Virus record (IMG/VR): IMGVR_UViG_3300010430_000014
Coordinates: 1-64,000 of that record
DNA from: a virus
DNA length: 64,000 nt
Direction: 5' to 3' (one strand)
The notes below the pieces were generated by a model. It was given only the letters and a program-made list of their open reading frames with translations. It was not told the DNA's origin and ran no database searches. The position numbers and the translations under genes are program-made. Shown here piece by piece: positions 51,212 to 60,774 of the stretch (position 1 is its first letter; each line of letters begins with the position of its first letter).

Positions 51212-51907
51212 ATGAAAAAGAAATTGTACGATGTAAATGAATTAAAAGAGTATGGAGAAACATGGTTTAATTGGGCTAAAGATGAAAGAGAAGTTGATTT
51301 AACTTACTATGGCAACTGGCAAAAAGATTTTGGAAAATTAATTATTGAACTGGCAGAACTTGAAGGGTCAATTGAAACAATTCTTGATGTAGGTTGTGCT
51401 ACTGCTCTTAATTTAAGAGCTATCGATGAATTAGGTGTCTTTGGTAAATTGTATGGTACAGATATTTCAGAATACATGATCAATATGATTCCTTCCCTTC
51501 ATGACTTTGGATCTTATGCTGAATTTTATACTACTCCTGCATGGGATCAACCAATGATAAGTGATAACAGTATTGATTTTATTCTTTGTACTCATGTTCT
51601 TGAACATATACCTGATGAAGATCTCTTAGACAAAACATTAAAAGAATTTAAACGTATCCTTTATAAAGATGGTAAAATTATAATTATTATGCCTATCAAA
51701 ACATCACCAGATGAAGAAAAAACACATTCTATTATTAAAAATTCAATTTGGTGGAGCAAAACATTTTCAAAACATTTTAAATCAGAAACAACTAATGCAC
51801 GTAAAAAATTTAAAGCAACTAAACTAAAACCAAATCGTAAACATAAAAATACTTTCTATGATGAATATGATGAAGTCTGGAAAATATATAGGCTTATTCA
51901 AAAATGA
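51212..51907 (+). CDS. SAM methyltransferase (paralogue B)
   Basis: A 231-aa class I methyltransferase with ILDVGCATALNLRA near 63-76, TDISEYM, and LCTHVLEHIPDE. Shares the YYGNWQK lead-in with the 47759 gene, so the two are likely a duplicated pair either side of the helicases. Nucleic acid or small-molecule substrate unknown. Confidence 0.78.
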   Translation: MKKKLYDVNELKEYGETWFNWAKDEREVDLTYYGNWQKDFGKLIIELAELEGSIETILDVGCATALNLRAIDELGVFGKLYGTDISEYMINMIPSLHDFGSYAEFYTTPAWDQPMISDNSIDFILCTHVLEHIPDEDLLDKTLKEFKRILYKDGKIIIIMPIKTSPDEEKTHSIIKNSIWWSKTFSKHFKSETTNARKKFKATKLKPNRKHKNTFYDEYDEVWKIYRLIQK

Positions 51908-52944
51908 TAGACGATCCAAGATTAGAAAAAGCAATTGATGTATTCGACTTGCTTTCTTTTTTAGATGAATGCCAAGTGGATTATGCTCTTGAAGGTGAAA
52001 ACATTGGTAGAAATTTTATTGGTGTTTCTCCCTGTCCTAATTGTGGTGATACAATGAATCACTTTGGTATTCATCTTGAAAAGAAATTTGGAACTTGTTT
52101 TAAATGCAAATTTGGAATGAATACAATTTACATTGTTAAATACTTTGCACATCTACCTACATTTGATGAAGCAAAAGAATTCCTTACAGATAAACTCGAT
52201 GAAGGAGATTATGATCTTGTTGCCAGAGTTAAAGATATTATAAGAATAGAGAAAAAAGAAAAAACTTATACTCCTCCAAAGAAAGATCTCTTTCCTTATA
52301 ATACTTATCCTATAACATATAAAACATTAAGAAGAAATAAATATATTAAAAATTTTTTTAAAGAACGTAAACTATATCTATGGCATGTCAATAGATATGA
52401 TCTAAGAATGGGGGGTGTTCACAGTGATTGGCATGGATATATTTTATTTCCAATTTATTTAAGAGGTAAAATCGTATCCTGGCAAGCTCGACATGTACTT
52501 TCTAAACGGTATCATAATCCTCAAAATATGGGTGAATATATATACAATGAAGATAATATCATAAAAAACAAACCTTTAATATTAGTTGAAGGATTCTTAG
52601 ATCTCACAAGAGTTGATTCTTATTTAAAAATATATTATAATAATAGTATATCAGCTACTACAGGATTTGTAAAAATGATTTCAAAAAAACAAATTCAAAG
52701 AATTATAAATTGTAAACCTTCTAAAATAATTGTTATGTTTGACGCTGATTCGTGGTTTGATTATAATCGTATAAAATCTGAAGTTCCCATAGATGTTGAT
52801 TTCACCATACTTCCCAAAGGTAAAGATCCGAATGATCTAAATTGGGATGAATTGAATGGAGTATTTAATGACATACTATCGGGATACGACACCGGAATAC
52901 ACAAATCCAGAAAAGGAAAAAATACTAAAATGGGATTACATTAA
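51904..52944 (+). CDS. DnaG-type primase
   Basis: A 346-aa protein. The zinc domain has C44-x2-C47, H53 region and C65-x2-C68. The TOPRIM domain has E229 (LVEGFLDL) and D280-x-D282 (MFDAD). Shorter than bacterial DnaG, as is common in phages, and lacks a clear helicase-interaction tail. ATGA overlap with the methyltransferase gene. Confidence 0.85.
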   Translation: MIDDPRLEKAIDVFDLLSFLDECQVDYALEGENIGRNFIGVSPCPNCGDTMNHFGIHLEKKFGTCFKCKFGMNTIYIVKYFAHLPTFDEAKEFLTDKLDEGDYDLVARVKDIIRIEKKEKTYTPPKKDLFPYNTYPITYKTLRRNKYIKNFFKERKLYLWHVNRYDLRMGGVHSDWHGYILFPIYLRGKIVSWQARHVLSKRYHNPQNMGEYIYNEDNIIKNKPLILVEGFLDLTRVDSYLKIYYNNSISATTGFVKMISKKQIQRIINCKPSKIIVMFDADSWFDYNRIKSEVPIDVDFTILPKGKDPNDLNWDELNGVFNDILSGYDTGIHKSRKGKNTKMGLH

Positions 52945-53095
52945 CAAACATAAACGCTGTCCAAGATGTAAAGAAAGATTATTATTAAATAATAAAAAAA
53001 GAATAAGTATGATAGCAATTGTAATTGAATGTAGGAAATGCAATGTTACAATATGGTTCGGAAAAAATATCTGGTTCGGGGCTTTTTACTTATAG
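52868..53095 (+). CDS. Zinc-ribbon protein (75 aa)
   Basis: Start at 52868 is spaced well from GGAG. CPRC and CRKC form a zinc ribbon. It overlaps the primase end by 77 nt in the +1 phase. Role unknown; a primase accessory protein is only a guess. Confidence 0.6.
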   Translation: MTYYRDTTPEYTNPEKEKILKWDYINKHKRCPRCKERLLLNNKKRISMIAIVIECRKCNVTIWFGKNIWFGAFYL

Positions 53096-53108
53096 AGGAG
53101 GAAAGAAT

Positions 53109-53561
53109 ATGGATCTATTCAAACCTACCTATATAATAATACATCATTCATTAACAAAAGATTCAAAGACAGTTTCATGGCAAGCAATTCGTAACTATCA
53201 TGTTAACACATTAGGATGGCAAGAAATAGGGTATCACTATGGAATCGAATTGGTTAATGATCAACATGAAATCCTGGTGGGCAGAATGGAAGGCACTCAA
53301 GGCGCACATTGCGTACAAAAAAGAATCAATCATAAGTCCATTGGCATCTGTTGTATTGGAAATTATGATAATGATCTTCCAAATCTTGCTATTTGGAGTA
53401 TGCTTCTTGATTTATGTACAAATATTTGCGTGAGATACGATATTCCGGCAGGAAATGTAAAAGGGCATAGGGAATATGCCTCTTACAAATCCTGCCCAGG
53501 AAACGCATTTAACATGGTTGATCTTAGAAATGATTTAGAAGCCTATCTATTGAATGAATAA
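53109..53561 (+). CDS. N-acetylmuramoyl-L-alanine amidase (T7-lysozyme-like)
   Basis: A 150-aa protein, the same size as T7 lysozyme (151 aa). Zinc ligands H12 or H13 (IIIHHS), H120 (GH) and C129 (SCPG), with Y43 and K127 at the catalytic positions. Cleaves the amide bond of peptidoglycan for lysis. In T7 the homologue also inhibits RNA polymerase, but no phage polymerase is visible here. GAGGAGG site; the open frame extending upstream overlaps the previous gene. Convergent with the next gene, overlapping by 15 nt. Confidence 0.9.
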   Translation: MDLFKPTYIIIHHSLTKDSKTVSWQAIRNYHVNTLGWQEIGYHYGIELVNDQHEILVGRMEGTQGAHCVQKRINHKSIGICCIGNYDNDLPNLAIWSMLLDLCTNICVRYDIPAGNVKGHREYASYKSCPGNAFNMVDLRNDLEAYLLNE

Positions 53562-54029
53562 TAATCGTTTAGCACCAGACCATCCATGACGATACATACA
53601 ATCATCATATGTATTAATCATAAATGTAGATCTAAAATAACCAATTCTTGTACTCAATATCGAAATAGCTAATTCAACCTTTTCTCCCCAAATCTTTTCA
53701 GATACCATATAAGTGATCAACTGATCATGAGTTAAATTAGGATACCTATCATTATAAAAGACAGCTACCCTACCCAAATAATCAGCAATCCATTCCTTTT
53801 TAATTACATCAGTAATCAACATAATTCTGGCAGTATCAATAAGGCCATAGTAAACTTCATTAAGAGGAACATTATATTCCTCCTGAATTTTAAGCAATAA
53901 AGAATTAGGTTTATCTGCCTCATACAATTGACAAAGAGTAGGTGGAATAGGTGGCGCACCAAATCCACCACCATTAGCACAACCAAAAGCAAACATACAC
54001 AGTACTAATCCAATAATTAATTTTTTCAT
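53547..54029 (-). CDS. Lipoprotein (160 aa)
   Basis: Start at 54029 is spaced 8 nt from AAAGGAG. Signal MKKLIIGLVLCMFAFGC with a lipobox-like FAFGC, so C17 is probably lipidated. The rest is a helical domain with no family match. Adjacent to the amidase, it could take part in lysis or superinfection exclusion (inference). Confidence 0.7.
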   Translation of the reverse strand: MKKLIIGLVLCMFAFGCANGGGFGAPPIPPTLCQLYEADKPNSLLLKIQEEYNVPLNEVYYGLIDTARIMLITDVIKKEWIADYLGRVAVFYNDRYPNLTHDQLITYMVSEKIWGEKVELAISILSTRIGYFRSTFMINTYDDCMYRHGWSGAKRLLFIQ

Positions 54030-54862
54030 AACCATTTCTCCTTTAGTTTAAGTTGTTTATAAATTGTTCCTGATTTATATTCATTCACAGAAACAGTAGT
54101 GATATGTTTTGGTAAAAAATTATTATGCTTTTTTTGATTTTCAAGTCCTATAAGACGATCCGTTCCAAGCAATGCTGAAGCAAGGTATATTGGGCCAGAA
54201 TCTACACCAACAAAAAACTTACATTTACCTGTTTCTTGTATCATTCTTAAAAGATTAGGTTCCGTATATCTCAATGAACATGATTTATTAATACAGTCAA
54301 TATAATCTGCTTCAATAAAATCAGGATAATCACTTGCAAAATTAGGAGTCATATGAATTTCATATGGTTTATATCCTGCACTAATTATCTCATGCCAAAT
54401 TTCCTCTGCTACATCTACCGGACAAAACTTTTTATCCATTCCAGTATGACCAAACAAATGAATTCCTACACGTTTAGAGTTATTTACCTTCCATCTATTT
54501 AACATCCGATAAGGTTTCCACGTAAATTCTTCCATACCTAATTCATAATAAGCACAAATATAAGGTTTAGCTGCTTCTTCAGAAATAACTATAGGGATAG
54601 ATGTATTCTTAGGATCAGGGTACATAACTTTATATACATAATCAAATTGATAACGTAAATGTGTAAAATCTTCAATCTCAATTATTTTTTTATTTATATA
54701 TTTAAATTGTCTTTTAGGAGAAGTACCAAGAACTACTCTACAACGAGTTTGATCACGAAATTCTTTAAAAACAGGTAAAAAATTAATAAGATCACCTAAA
54801 CCATGTTCAAAAATAAATAAAACTTTACCTCTGGCATTTTTTACTTTATCAATTGGTTTCAT
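54026..54862 (-). CDS. GT9-like glycosyltransferase
   Basis: A 278-aa protein. N-terminal FEHGLGDLINFLPVF matches the G.GD.....P motif of heptosyltransferases; FVGVDSGPIYLASALLG near 220-236 matches their nucleotide-sugar site. Modifies a surface or virion glycan (inference). Overlaps the lipoprotein gene by 4 nt. A second relative is at 59902. Confidence 0.7.
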   Translation of the reverse strand: MKPIDKVKNARGKVLFIFEHGLGDLINFLPVFKEFRDQTRCRVVLGTSPKRQFKYINKKIIEIEDFTHLRYQFDYVYKVMYPDPKNTSIPIVISEEAAKPYICAYYELGMEEFTWKPYRMLNRWKVNNSKRVGIHLFGHTGMDKKFCPVDVAEEIWHEIISAGYKPYEIHMTPNFASDYPDFIEADYIDCINKSCSLRYTEPNLLRMIQETGKCKFFVGVDSGPIYLASALLGTDRLIGLENQKKHNNFLPKHITTVSVNEYKSGTIYKQLKLKEKWL

Positions 54863-54872
54863 TATTTCTCCA

Positions 54873-55727
54873 CTAAAACAACTTAGTTATAAATCCTTCA
54901 GCTTCTACTATATTATAAATATCATATGTATTAGAAATAACTATTTCATTATCTACTAATCCATCATAATTTAAGAATACTAATCGAGCAGACATAAGAG
55001 GAACATTCTCTCTCTCAGCAGATAAAGCTATCCAGTAACCATTGTTCTCTCGATCTTCTATTACTCCTCTTGGATATCCTCCCAAATAAACAATGTTTTG
55101 TCCAAAATGAAATAGTCCTTTACCAGATTCACAAAAACATAATTCATCATTACGATTAAAAAACAATGAATTAGGTTGATTTATATTAGAGTATATCTTT
55201 CTATTATTTGATGACAATTCAATGATAGCACCATTTTCAAAATTTCCATCTCTCCATCCTTCACCAAAAAATGATGCATACCATCTACGATCCCAATTTA
55301 TAAGAGAATTAAAATGTATATCTTGATCAAATTTATAATGATGAACATCTCTTATGATATTATTTGTGGCAGGACTAAGTACTACTTGATTCATAGAATT
55401 AGTTCCTGTTGAACTTACATAAAATCGTCCTCTAAAAACAGAATTAATACTATGAATATCGGAAGATCTAATACAATTAGCTATTTTACACTGTTGATCA
55501 ACTACATTTATTATTAATATTTTATCTTTCTTACTATTAGTTATCACAGAAACAACAAGAAAATCTCCTGAATAAGCAATTCCTTTTGTACCTACAATAT
55601 CTTTAAAATCAGAAATTTCTACTGGCAACCAATTAATCTTTTCTGTTTCTGTGTTTAATAATAAAAGTAAATGATCTTTATTTGTAACTGACTTAACATC
55701 ATGAATACAACTCAAAATTAACCGCAT
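54873..55727 (-). CDS. Beta-propeller-like protein (284 aa)
   Basis: Repeated four-strand patterns (GIAYSGDFLVVS, SVFRGRFYVSST, IHFNSLINWDRRWYASFFGEGW, GLFHFGQNIVYLGG) resemble the DUF4915-like propeller family associated with glycan biosynthesis. No signal peptide. Next to a glycosyltransferase. Confidence 0.5.
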   Translation of the reverse strand: MRLILSCIHDVKSVTNKDHLLLLLNTETEKINWLPVEISDFKDIVGTKGIAYSGDFLVVSVITNSKKDKILIINVVDQQCKIANCIRSSDIHSINSVFRGRFYVSSTGTNSMNQVVLSPATNNIIRDVHHYKFDQDIHFNSLINWDRRWYASFFGEGWRDGNFENGAIIELSSNNRKIYSNINQPNSLFFNRNDELCFCESGKGLFHFGQNIVYLGGYPRGVIEDRENNGYWIALSAERENVPLMSARLVFLNYDGLVDNEIVISNTYDIYNIVEAEGFITKLF

Positions 55728-55748
55728 AATATTATCTCTCTACATAAT

Positions 55749-56291
55749 TTAATTAATGTTCTTCTGAGACATAACTTCTTGCACTACCAATTTAACCATC
55801 TCAACAGTTTCTTCTTTCCTATCTCTTGCTAAAATTGTTTTCATTTGAGTCATAAGCTCTATCAATTTTGCATTCATAGTCGTAATTTCTGTTCGGGTAT
55901 TCTCTCTTTTTCGATCAGCTTGATTTACAATTATTTTCAACTCAGAACTGATAGTATCAAGTTTTCTACAAAAAGTATTTTGAAATTCTTTTTGATGCAT
56001 CTGACACTCCTCTCTTAATCCATGACACATAGGAACAGTTGGAAATTTAAGTTGATTATTATGATCAAACAAAGTAGATTTACCAATAGGTTCTCTATCC
56101 TCCATTTTTTTAATTTTATAAAAAACATCATCCATTCTTTTTTCAAGAAGTGGAATTTTACTTTTTAATACTATAAGAATAGATCCTGCAAAAGTTAAAA
56201 TAGCAACAATTATAGTCCAATAATCTTTTATAAAATGAACAACTGCATGACTATCATTTGCTACATGAGTTATCGCATTTGGATCAGTCAT
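55749..56291 (-). CDS. Membrane-anchored coiled-coil protein (180 aa)
   Basis: One membrane helix at about 23-43 and a long heptad-like helix from about 45 to 175. Two cysteines near 89 and 96. Size and topology would suit a holin/spanin-type or tail-associated role; neither can be shown. Confidence 0.6.
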   Translation of the reverse strand: MTDPNAITHVANDSHAVVHFIKDYWTIIVAILTFAGSILIVLKSKIPLLEKRMDDVFYKIKKMEDREPIGKSTLFDHNNQLKFPTVPMCHGLREECQMHQKEFQNTFCRKLDTISSELKIIVNQADRKRENTRTEITTMNAKLIELMTQMKTILARDRKEETVEMVKLVVQEVMSQKNIN

Positions 56292-56310
56292 AAAAACATT
56301 AGCTCCTCTT

Positions 56311-57345
56311 TTAAGTTTTATTTAACTCAACCCCAAATTCACAGGCATTTATTTTTGCTTGAGTCCAGGGATTAGAATCATCTGGATCATCTTCCCAAAT
56401 ACTTTGTTTATAACCAAGAAAGTTTTCTCCACAAGGCCAATCCTGAGATCCATAATAATCTGATCCACCTGATCTAACCATATTTCTTAAATCTATATTA
56501 CCAACAGATAACGTTCTTTGACCAACAGATTGTACTGACACTCCATAAATATTACTATCATCTATATCCACATTTACATTCTCATAAGTATAAGTATCTT
56601 TTTCACCATCTGTATCCCCTTCTACATAATCTGCCGTTTCTATTGGATCTTCATCAACACATTCGTAATTATCTCCTACTGATGGAGTTAATTGACTATA
56701 ATTCCCATCTCCATTTGGAAAAATAGTATCTACTCTACAGTCTCCAAGAAAATCAGTTAACCCAACAGCATCATTCATTATAACATACATATCATCTACT
56801 TTACATGCTGAATAAGCCTGATTGTAAACATATATTCCAACCATTGAATTAGCAGTAGAATATTTCGTATCTCCAGTATAGTCAACTATCTCATCTGTTC
56901 CATTTACTATTATCTGGTGTCTTCCACCAGAATCAGCCATTTTATAACGCCACTCAACATAATACCATGTACCTTGTGTAATTGGATAATAAGTAGAAGG
57001 TTGATAAGAATTCCACTGTCTACTCCTAATTTCAGTTTTTGTCCAATAAACCCCCCATGCCTCTGTATATGATCCTGAAGCTATACACCTTATACCTCCT
57101 GGTTGTGTACCTCCATTTGAACAAATAGCAAGTCCAACAATAATTTCAGATCCAACAGAAAAACCAAAATCAGTAAAATAAATCCGTAAACCCATACTAC
57201 TACTGGCACTATTTTTTTGAATCGCTTGTCCTCCAAATCGTCCGGCAACAATAGCTGAATCACTTGCCCAAGAGCTTGAATGAAAAACTTTATTTACATC
57301 CCCTATAGCAAGACCTTCAAATCCCTGCATATAAATTAAACTCAT
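56311..57345 (-). CDS. Tail-fibre-like virion protein, paralogue 1 (344 aa)
   Basis: N-terminal LamG/concanavalin-like beta-sandwich (about 1-200), then a C-terminal segment with CRVDTIFPNGDGNYSQ and GDNYECVDE repeated in the 57645 gene. AGGAGAAA site. Likely an exposed tail or fibre component. Confidence 0.65.
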   Translation of the reverse strand: MSLIYMQGFEGLAIGDVNKVFHSSSWASDSAIVAGRFGGQAIQKNSASSSMGLRIYFTDFGFSVGSEIIVGLAICSNGGTQPGGIRCIASGSYTEAWGVYWTKTEIRSRQWNSYQPSTYYPITQGTWYYVEWRYKMADSGGRHQIIVNGTDEIVDYTGDTKYSTANSMVGIYVYNQAYSACKVDDMYVIMNDAVGLTDFLGDCRVDTIFPNGDGNYSQLTPSVGDNYECVDEDPIETADYVEGDTDGEKDTYTYENVNVDIDDSNIYGVSVQSVGQRTLSVGNIDLRNMVRSGGSDYYGSQDWPCGENFLGYKQSIWEDDPDDSNPWTQAKINACEFGVELNKT

Positions 57346-57355
57346 TTTTTTTCTC

Positions 57356-57634
57356 CTAAGTAATTATTATTGTTTGTACACCTGAAGATGGTACATATAC
57401 CTTTGAAAGAACTTGAACCATTTGATGAACAAGCTGTCCTTTATTAGCAGTATAAACAGAAGTCGGTCTTGAAATAGAATGAACTACTTGATGGGCAACT
57501 TGTATAGCATTAAAATTATCTATATCTTCTCTTAATACTTCAATAGTTGATTGAGTTATTTTAACTCCTTCATTACCCGTTTCTTCACGAAGAACTTCAA
57601 TAGTTGATTGAGTTATTTTTCCTTCATCAGCCAT
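57356..57634 (-). CDS. Repeat-containing virion-type protein (92 aa)
   Basis: Two copies of KITQSTIEVLRE near 6-17 and 25-36, then QVAHQVVHSIS and QLVHQMVQVLS. Such (S/T)Q..vEvL repeats are known in small phage structural proteins. Confidence 0.65.
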   Translation of the reverse strand: MADEGKITQSTIEVLREETGNEGVKITQSTIEVLREDIDNFNAIQVAHQVVHSISRPTSVYTANKGQLVHQMVQVLSKVYVPSSGVQTIIIT

Positions 57635-57644
57635 TTTTTACTCC

Positions 57645-58652
57645 TTAAATTGTAGATATAAATGCACCTGCTTCCATAGCATTAATGTCTGCTTCTTCCC
57701 AAGCAGCAGCATCGTCAGGATTATCATCCCATATAGTTTGAAAAATTCGATAAGTAGTTTCTAACTCCTTTTCAACTGAATCATCATAATCTGAACCATT
57801 TACTCTAACAGTATTTTTTATTTTAACAGTATTCACATCTGTTTTTTGAGCAATATTATTTACTGCAATACCTTTAATTGCTGATCCAGATAATGCAGGT
57901 ATGCTTTCAAAAGTAAATGTATCCCGTTCATCTGCTGCATCTCCAGTTACATAATCAGAAGTATTCCACATAAGAGAATCATCGACACATTCGTAATTAT
58001 CCCCTGCTGATGGAGCCATTTGACTATAATTCCCATCCCCATCAGGCCAAAGAGTTTCTATTCGACATGGGCCATGAAATTGTGCATCATCAATCCAAAA
58101 ATCATCTATATACATAGCTCCACGCATATGTACTGCTGTGATTGTTTCATTGCCACTAAGCAATGTATCTTGACTTGTTAAATTAATAACGGTAACTCCA
58201 TTTTTCTTTACATGAACTACTCCTACGGTATCACTAAGAACAACATTAAACTCCCAATAATTCCAATCAGCTTGAGGAAAAATAGTATCCACACTATCCC
58301 ATAATTGTGTTCCTCCAGTTCCACGATAAATAATGAGTGATCCATCAGCTTGTATATCAAAATGAACTTGAACAGCAGTTGAATTTGAAATACTTATATC
58401 TGGCTGTTGAGATTCATGATCTGATCTTATTGCTAATCCCATATAAATCTCACTCAATGACAACCAATACCAATGAACTAATCGATCAGCAGCTAAAAGA
58501 TTTAATACTCTTGCGCCAGTTCTTAATGTATCATCCTGCAAACCCTGCACCCAATACCCACTTGAAGTATCAAATTTATATCGATCTGTATCATCAGCAT
58601 GAGCAGATCCAATACGATGATGATCAAAACCGTCCATTCTTATTAATGCCAT
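57645..58652 (-). CDS. Tail-fibre-like virion protein, paralogue 2 (335 aa)
   Basis: Same architecture as the 56311 gene: N-terminal beta-sandwich, then CRIETLWPDGDGNYSQ and GDNYECVDD. The N-terminal halves are much more diverged than the C-terminal halves, as expected if the former bind receptors. Confidence 0.65.
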   Translation of the reverse strand: MALIRMDGFDHHRIGSAHADDTDRYKFDTSSGYWVQGLQDDTLRTGARVLNLLAADRLVHWYWLSLSEIYMGLAIRSDHESQQPDISISNSTAVQVHFDIQADGSLIIYRGTGGTQLWDSVDTIFPQADWNYWEFNVVLSDTVGVVHVKKNGVTVINLTSQDTLLSGNETITAVHMRGAMYIDDFWIDDAQFHGPCRIETLWPDGDGNYSQMAPSAGDNYECVDDSLMWNTSDYVTGDAADERDTFTFESIPALSGSAIKGIAVNNIAQKTDVNTVKIKNTVRVNGSDYDDSVEKELETTYRIFQTIWDDNPDDAAAWEEADINAMEAGAFISTI

Positions 58653-58678
58653 TTTCTTATCTCCTAACTAATTATTAT

Positions 58679-59452
58679 TTAAGTTCTAATACCCTCAATA
58701 GTAATAGCTACATCCTCCAAAGTGGCATCTGCTGATACAGGGCCAGTAACTTTTACAATATCTCCGGCAATTAAAGTTATATCATTAGTCCAAGTAAATG
58801 ATCCTGTGGTTACAGAATCTAAAATAGTGGCTGTACCTTTAGATACTCCATTAACTAAAATATCAAAATCTGCCTGTGCCGTAGGAGCAGTTCCACATTT
58901 TATTATACTATAAGGAAGACGTTTTCTTAATTTTACCGTTTCACTTCCGGCAACGGCATGAAGGGCAACTACTTGTGCATCAATCAATGTTCCAGGGATA
59001 CTAATACCTATAATATATATATTTTTAAATTTTGTCGGTTTACTTTTACCTTTAGTATCCCCCACATCCCCCGATCCAGTATCCCAAAGAACAGTAGCCA
59101 CTGGAACTTGAGTAGAAAGATTCCAAATAGTTTGACTTGCTACTAAAACACCAGAAGAATTATAAGAAATATACCAAAGAGCATCAACATCATCTATCTG
59201 AACAGTATCAGCTTCAGTTTTTTCAAACCGAGTTCCAAATGCCCAAAAAACAAATGAATCTCCTACAGGAGTAATTGAAAATATTCTGGTTCCATCATCA
59301 AAAGATAATGTACTATTAGCAGGATCAACAAACCCCGTACCTTCCGTTACTTCCGTATAGTAATTATTAATTTCATTTACTACAGTATTATTCTCAATCG
59401 TTTCATTAATTATAGTCGATGATGCACCTAACGGTTTTATATTTGTTTTCAT
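58679..59452 (-). CDS. Tail-fibre-like virion protein (257 aa)
   Basis: N-terminal helical/Asn-rich leader (TIINETIENNTVVNEI) suited to trimer formation, a central beta domain (FDDGTRIFSITP) and a C-terminal beta-sandwich (APTAQADFDILVNG onward). Fibre- or appendage-like. Confidence 0.6.
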   Translation of the reverse strand: MKTNIKPLGASSTIINETIENNTVVNEINNYYTEVTEGTGFVDPANSTLSFDDGTRIFSITPVGDSFVFWAFGTRFEKTEADTVQIDDVDALWYISYNSSGVLVASQTIWNLSTQVPVATVLWDTGSGDVGDTKGKSKPTKFKNIYIIGISIPGTLIDAQVVALHAVAGSETVKLRKRLPYSIIKCGTAPTAQADFDILVNGVSKGTATILDSVTTGSFTWTNDITLIAGDIVKVTGPVSADATLEDVAITIEGIRT

Positions 59453-59460
59453 TTTTCCTC

Positions 59461-59883
59461 CTAAACTCTTTGTTCACAATAAACTGTTCCGGCAACATCA
59501 AACACAAAAATAATTTGTTCAACATTATAATCTAATAAAATAATACGTTCTGTATTAGGATGGCATGGAATTCCAGGGTAATTGGTTAATAAACCTAAAT
59601 AAGCTAATACATTTGCACTACCTGAATTAAAAACAGACATTTCACTTGAATATAAATTTATCTGAATAGTTTGATTATCACCTGATCCTGAACTTACTAC
59701 AGTATCTTGTTGATAAATAGGATTATATCGTGGAAAATCATTAAGCTTTGTAAAATTAACATCAGTTAAAATACGAGTAGTTTCTACATGTTCTCCTGGG
59801 TTAATTTTAAATACTCTTTTTCGGCCCCTAACAATAATAGTTTCTACAATAGTTTCTAATGTTTGATTTTCATAAATTGGCAT
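59461..59883 (-). CDS. Virion-associated protein (140 aa)
   Basis: Beta-rich, no signal peptide, in the middle of the tail-fibre gene run. GAGGGATT site. Not recognised. Confidence 0.55.
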   Translation of the reverse strand: MPIYENQTLETIVETIIVRGRKRVFKINPGEHVETTRILTDVNFTKLNDFPRYNPIYQQDTVVSSGSGDNQTIQINLYSSEMSVFNSGSANVLAYLGLLTNYPGIPCHPNTERIILLDYNVEQIIFVFDVAGTVYCEQRV

Positions 59884-59901
59884 AATCCCTCTCCCTATTA
59901 T

Positions 59902-60774
59902 TTAATTTATATAACTTAAAACCTCATTTACAATTCTTTCAGGTTTAATCATAGCAATACACCTTCCATAAGGTTTACCATGCCAACGATTTTTACAATC
60001 TTCTGCATAGGAAATCCAACATCCTCTTTGCTGACAACAATCCAATAAACCAATAGTATCTAAATATCGATGACCAGGATAAGACTCCCATCTACAATCT
60101 TCTCTACCACCTGCAATTACAACACAAGGTTTATTAAAAGCAGCAGCAACATGCATATGCATTGAGACATGCCCAATTGTACCTTCAGAATGAAATACCA
60201 TTGAAAAAAAATCTCTTAAATTTGTTTGACCTATTATACTCTGAACATCATGATGAATAGGATGAATATCATTTTGATTACCTGCCTGAACTAAATTAAT
60301 ACCTGCTTTTTTTAAATCCATAATAACTTTTTGCCATAAATCAGGAGGATATCCTTTTATGGGTATATCAATTTTTACTCCAGAATTAATTATCCAATAA
60401 GGTTTTTTAACCCTAAGACGATCAAGAATATTTTCTGACATTTCATCTTCGGTCAAATGAATATCAGGACACATTGAAGTTTTTTGAATATTTAAACCAT
60501 ACATCTGATTAAGAAGATAAATAAAAGCATCTGAAAAATGAAAACCTAAAGGAGCAAGTTTATCTCTTACTTTATTATATTCTAAATTTATTATAGGTAC
60601 TCCTTTATTTTTAGAAAAATAAGTAATGTTAGGATTATTAAAAAATACTTCTGGATAACAACTAAACACACCTGTACGCATAAGAGTAGGATAACTTTTA
60701 TGTAAATCCCTAAGAGCAACAGAAAGCATCAAAAGATCTCCTGGTGCTTGCCATTGTTTAAATATTATATCCAT
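59902..60774 (-). CDS. GT9-like glycosyltransferase (290 aa)
   Basis: APGDLLMLSVALRDLHKSYP at 10-29 matches the N-terminal motif, and EGTIGHVSMHMHVAAAFNKP with VIAGGRED the C-terminal sugar-nucleotide site. Cysteine-rich end (CCQQRGCWISYAEDC). Inserted among virion genes, which suggests glycosylation of a tail component. Confidence 0.65.
   Translation of the reverse strand: MDIIFKQWQAPGDLLMLSVALRDLHKSYPTLMRTGVFSCYPEVFFNNPNITYFSKNKGVPIINLEYNKVRDKLAPLGFHFSDAFIYLLNQMYGLNIQKTSMCPDIHLTEDEMSENILDRLRVKKPYWIINSGVKIDIPIKGYPPDLWQKVIMDLKKAGINLVQAGNQNDIHPIHHDVQSIIGQTNLRDFFSMVFHSEGTIGHVSMHMHVAAAFNKPCVVIAGGREDCRWESYPGHRYLDTIGLLDCCQQRGCWISYAEDCKNRWHGKPYGRCIAMIKPERIVNEVLSYIN

Noticed and set aside
30000-53000. 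Sliding clamp or clamp loader
   Set aside because: The AAA protein at 33016 has Ycf46-type motifs rather than clamp-loader architecture, and no clamp-like fold is recognisable. It may lie outside the window.
58337-58735. Rightward 132-aa frame inside the tail-fibre region
   Set aside because: Antisense to the virion protein at 57645-58652, whose motif repeats are shared with a paralogue; composition is that of a shadow frame.
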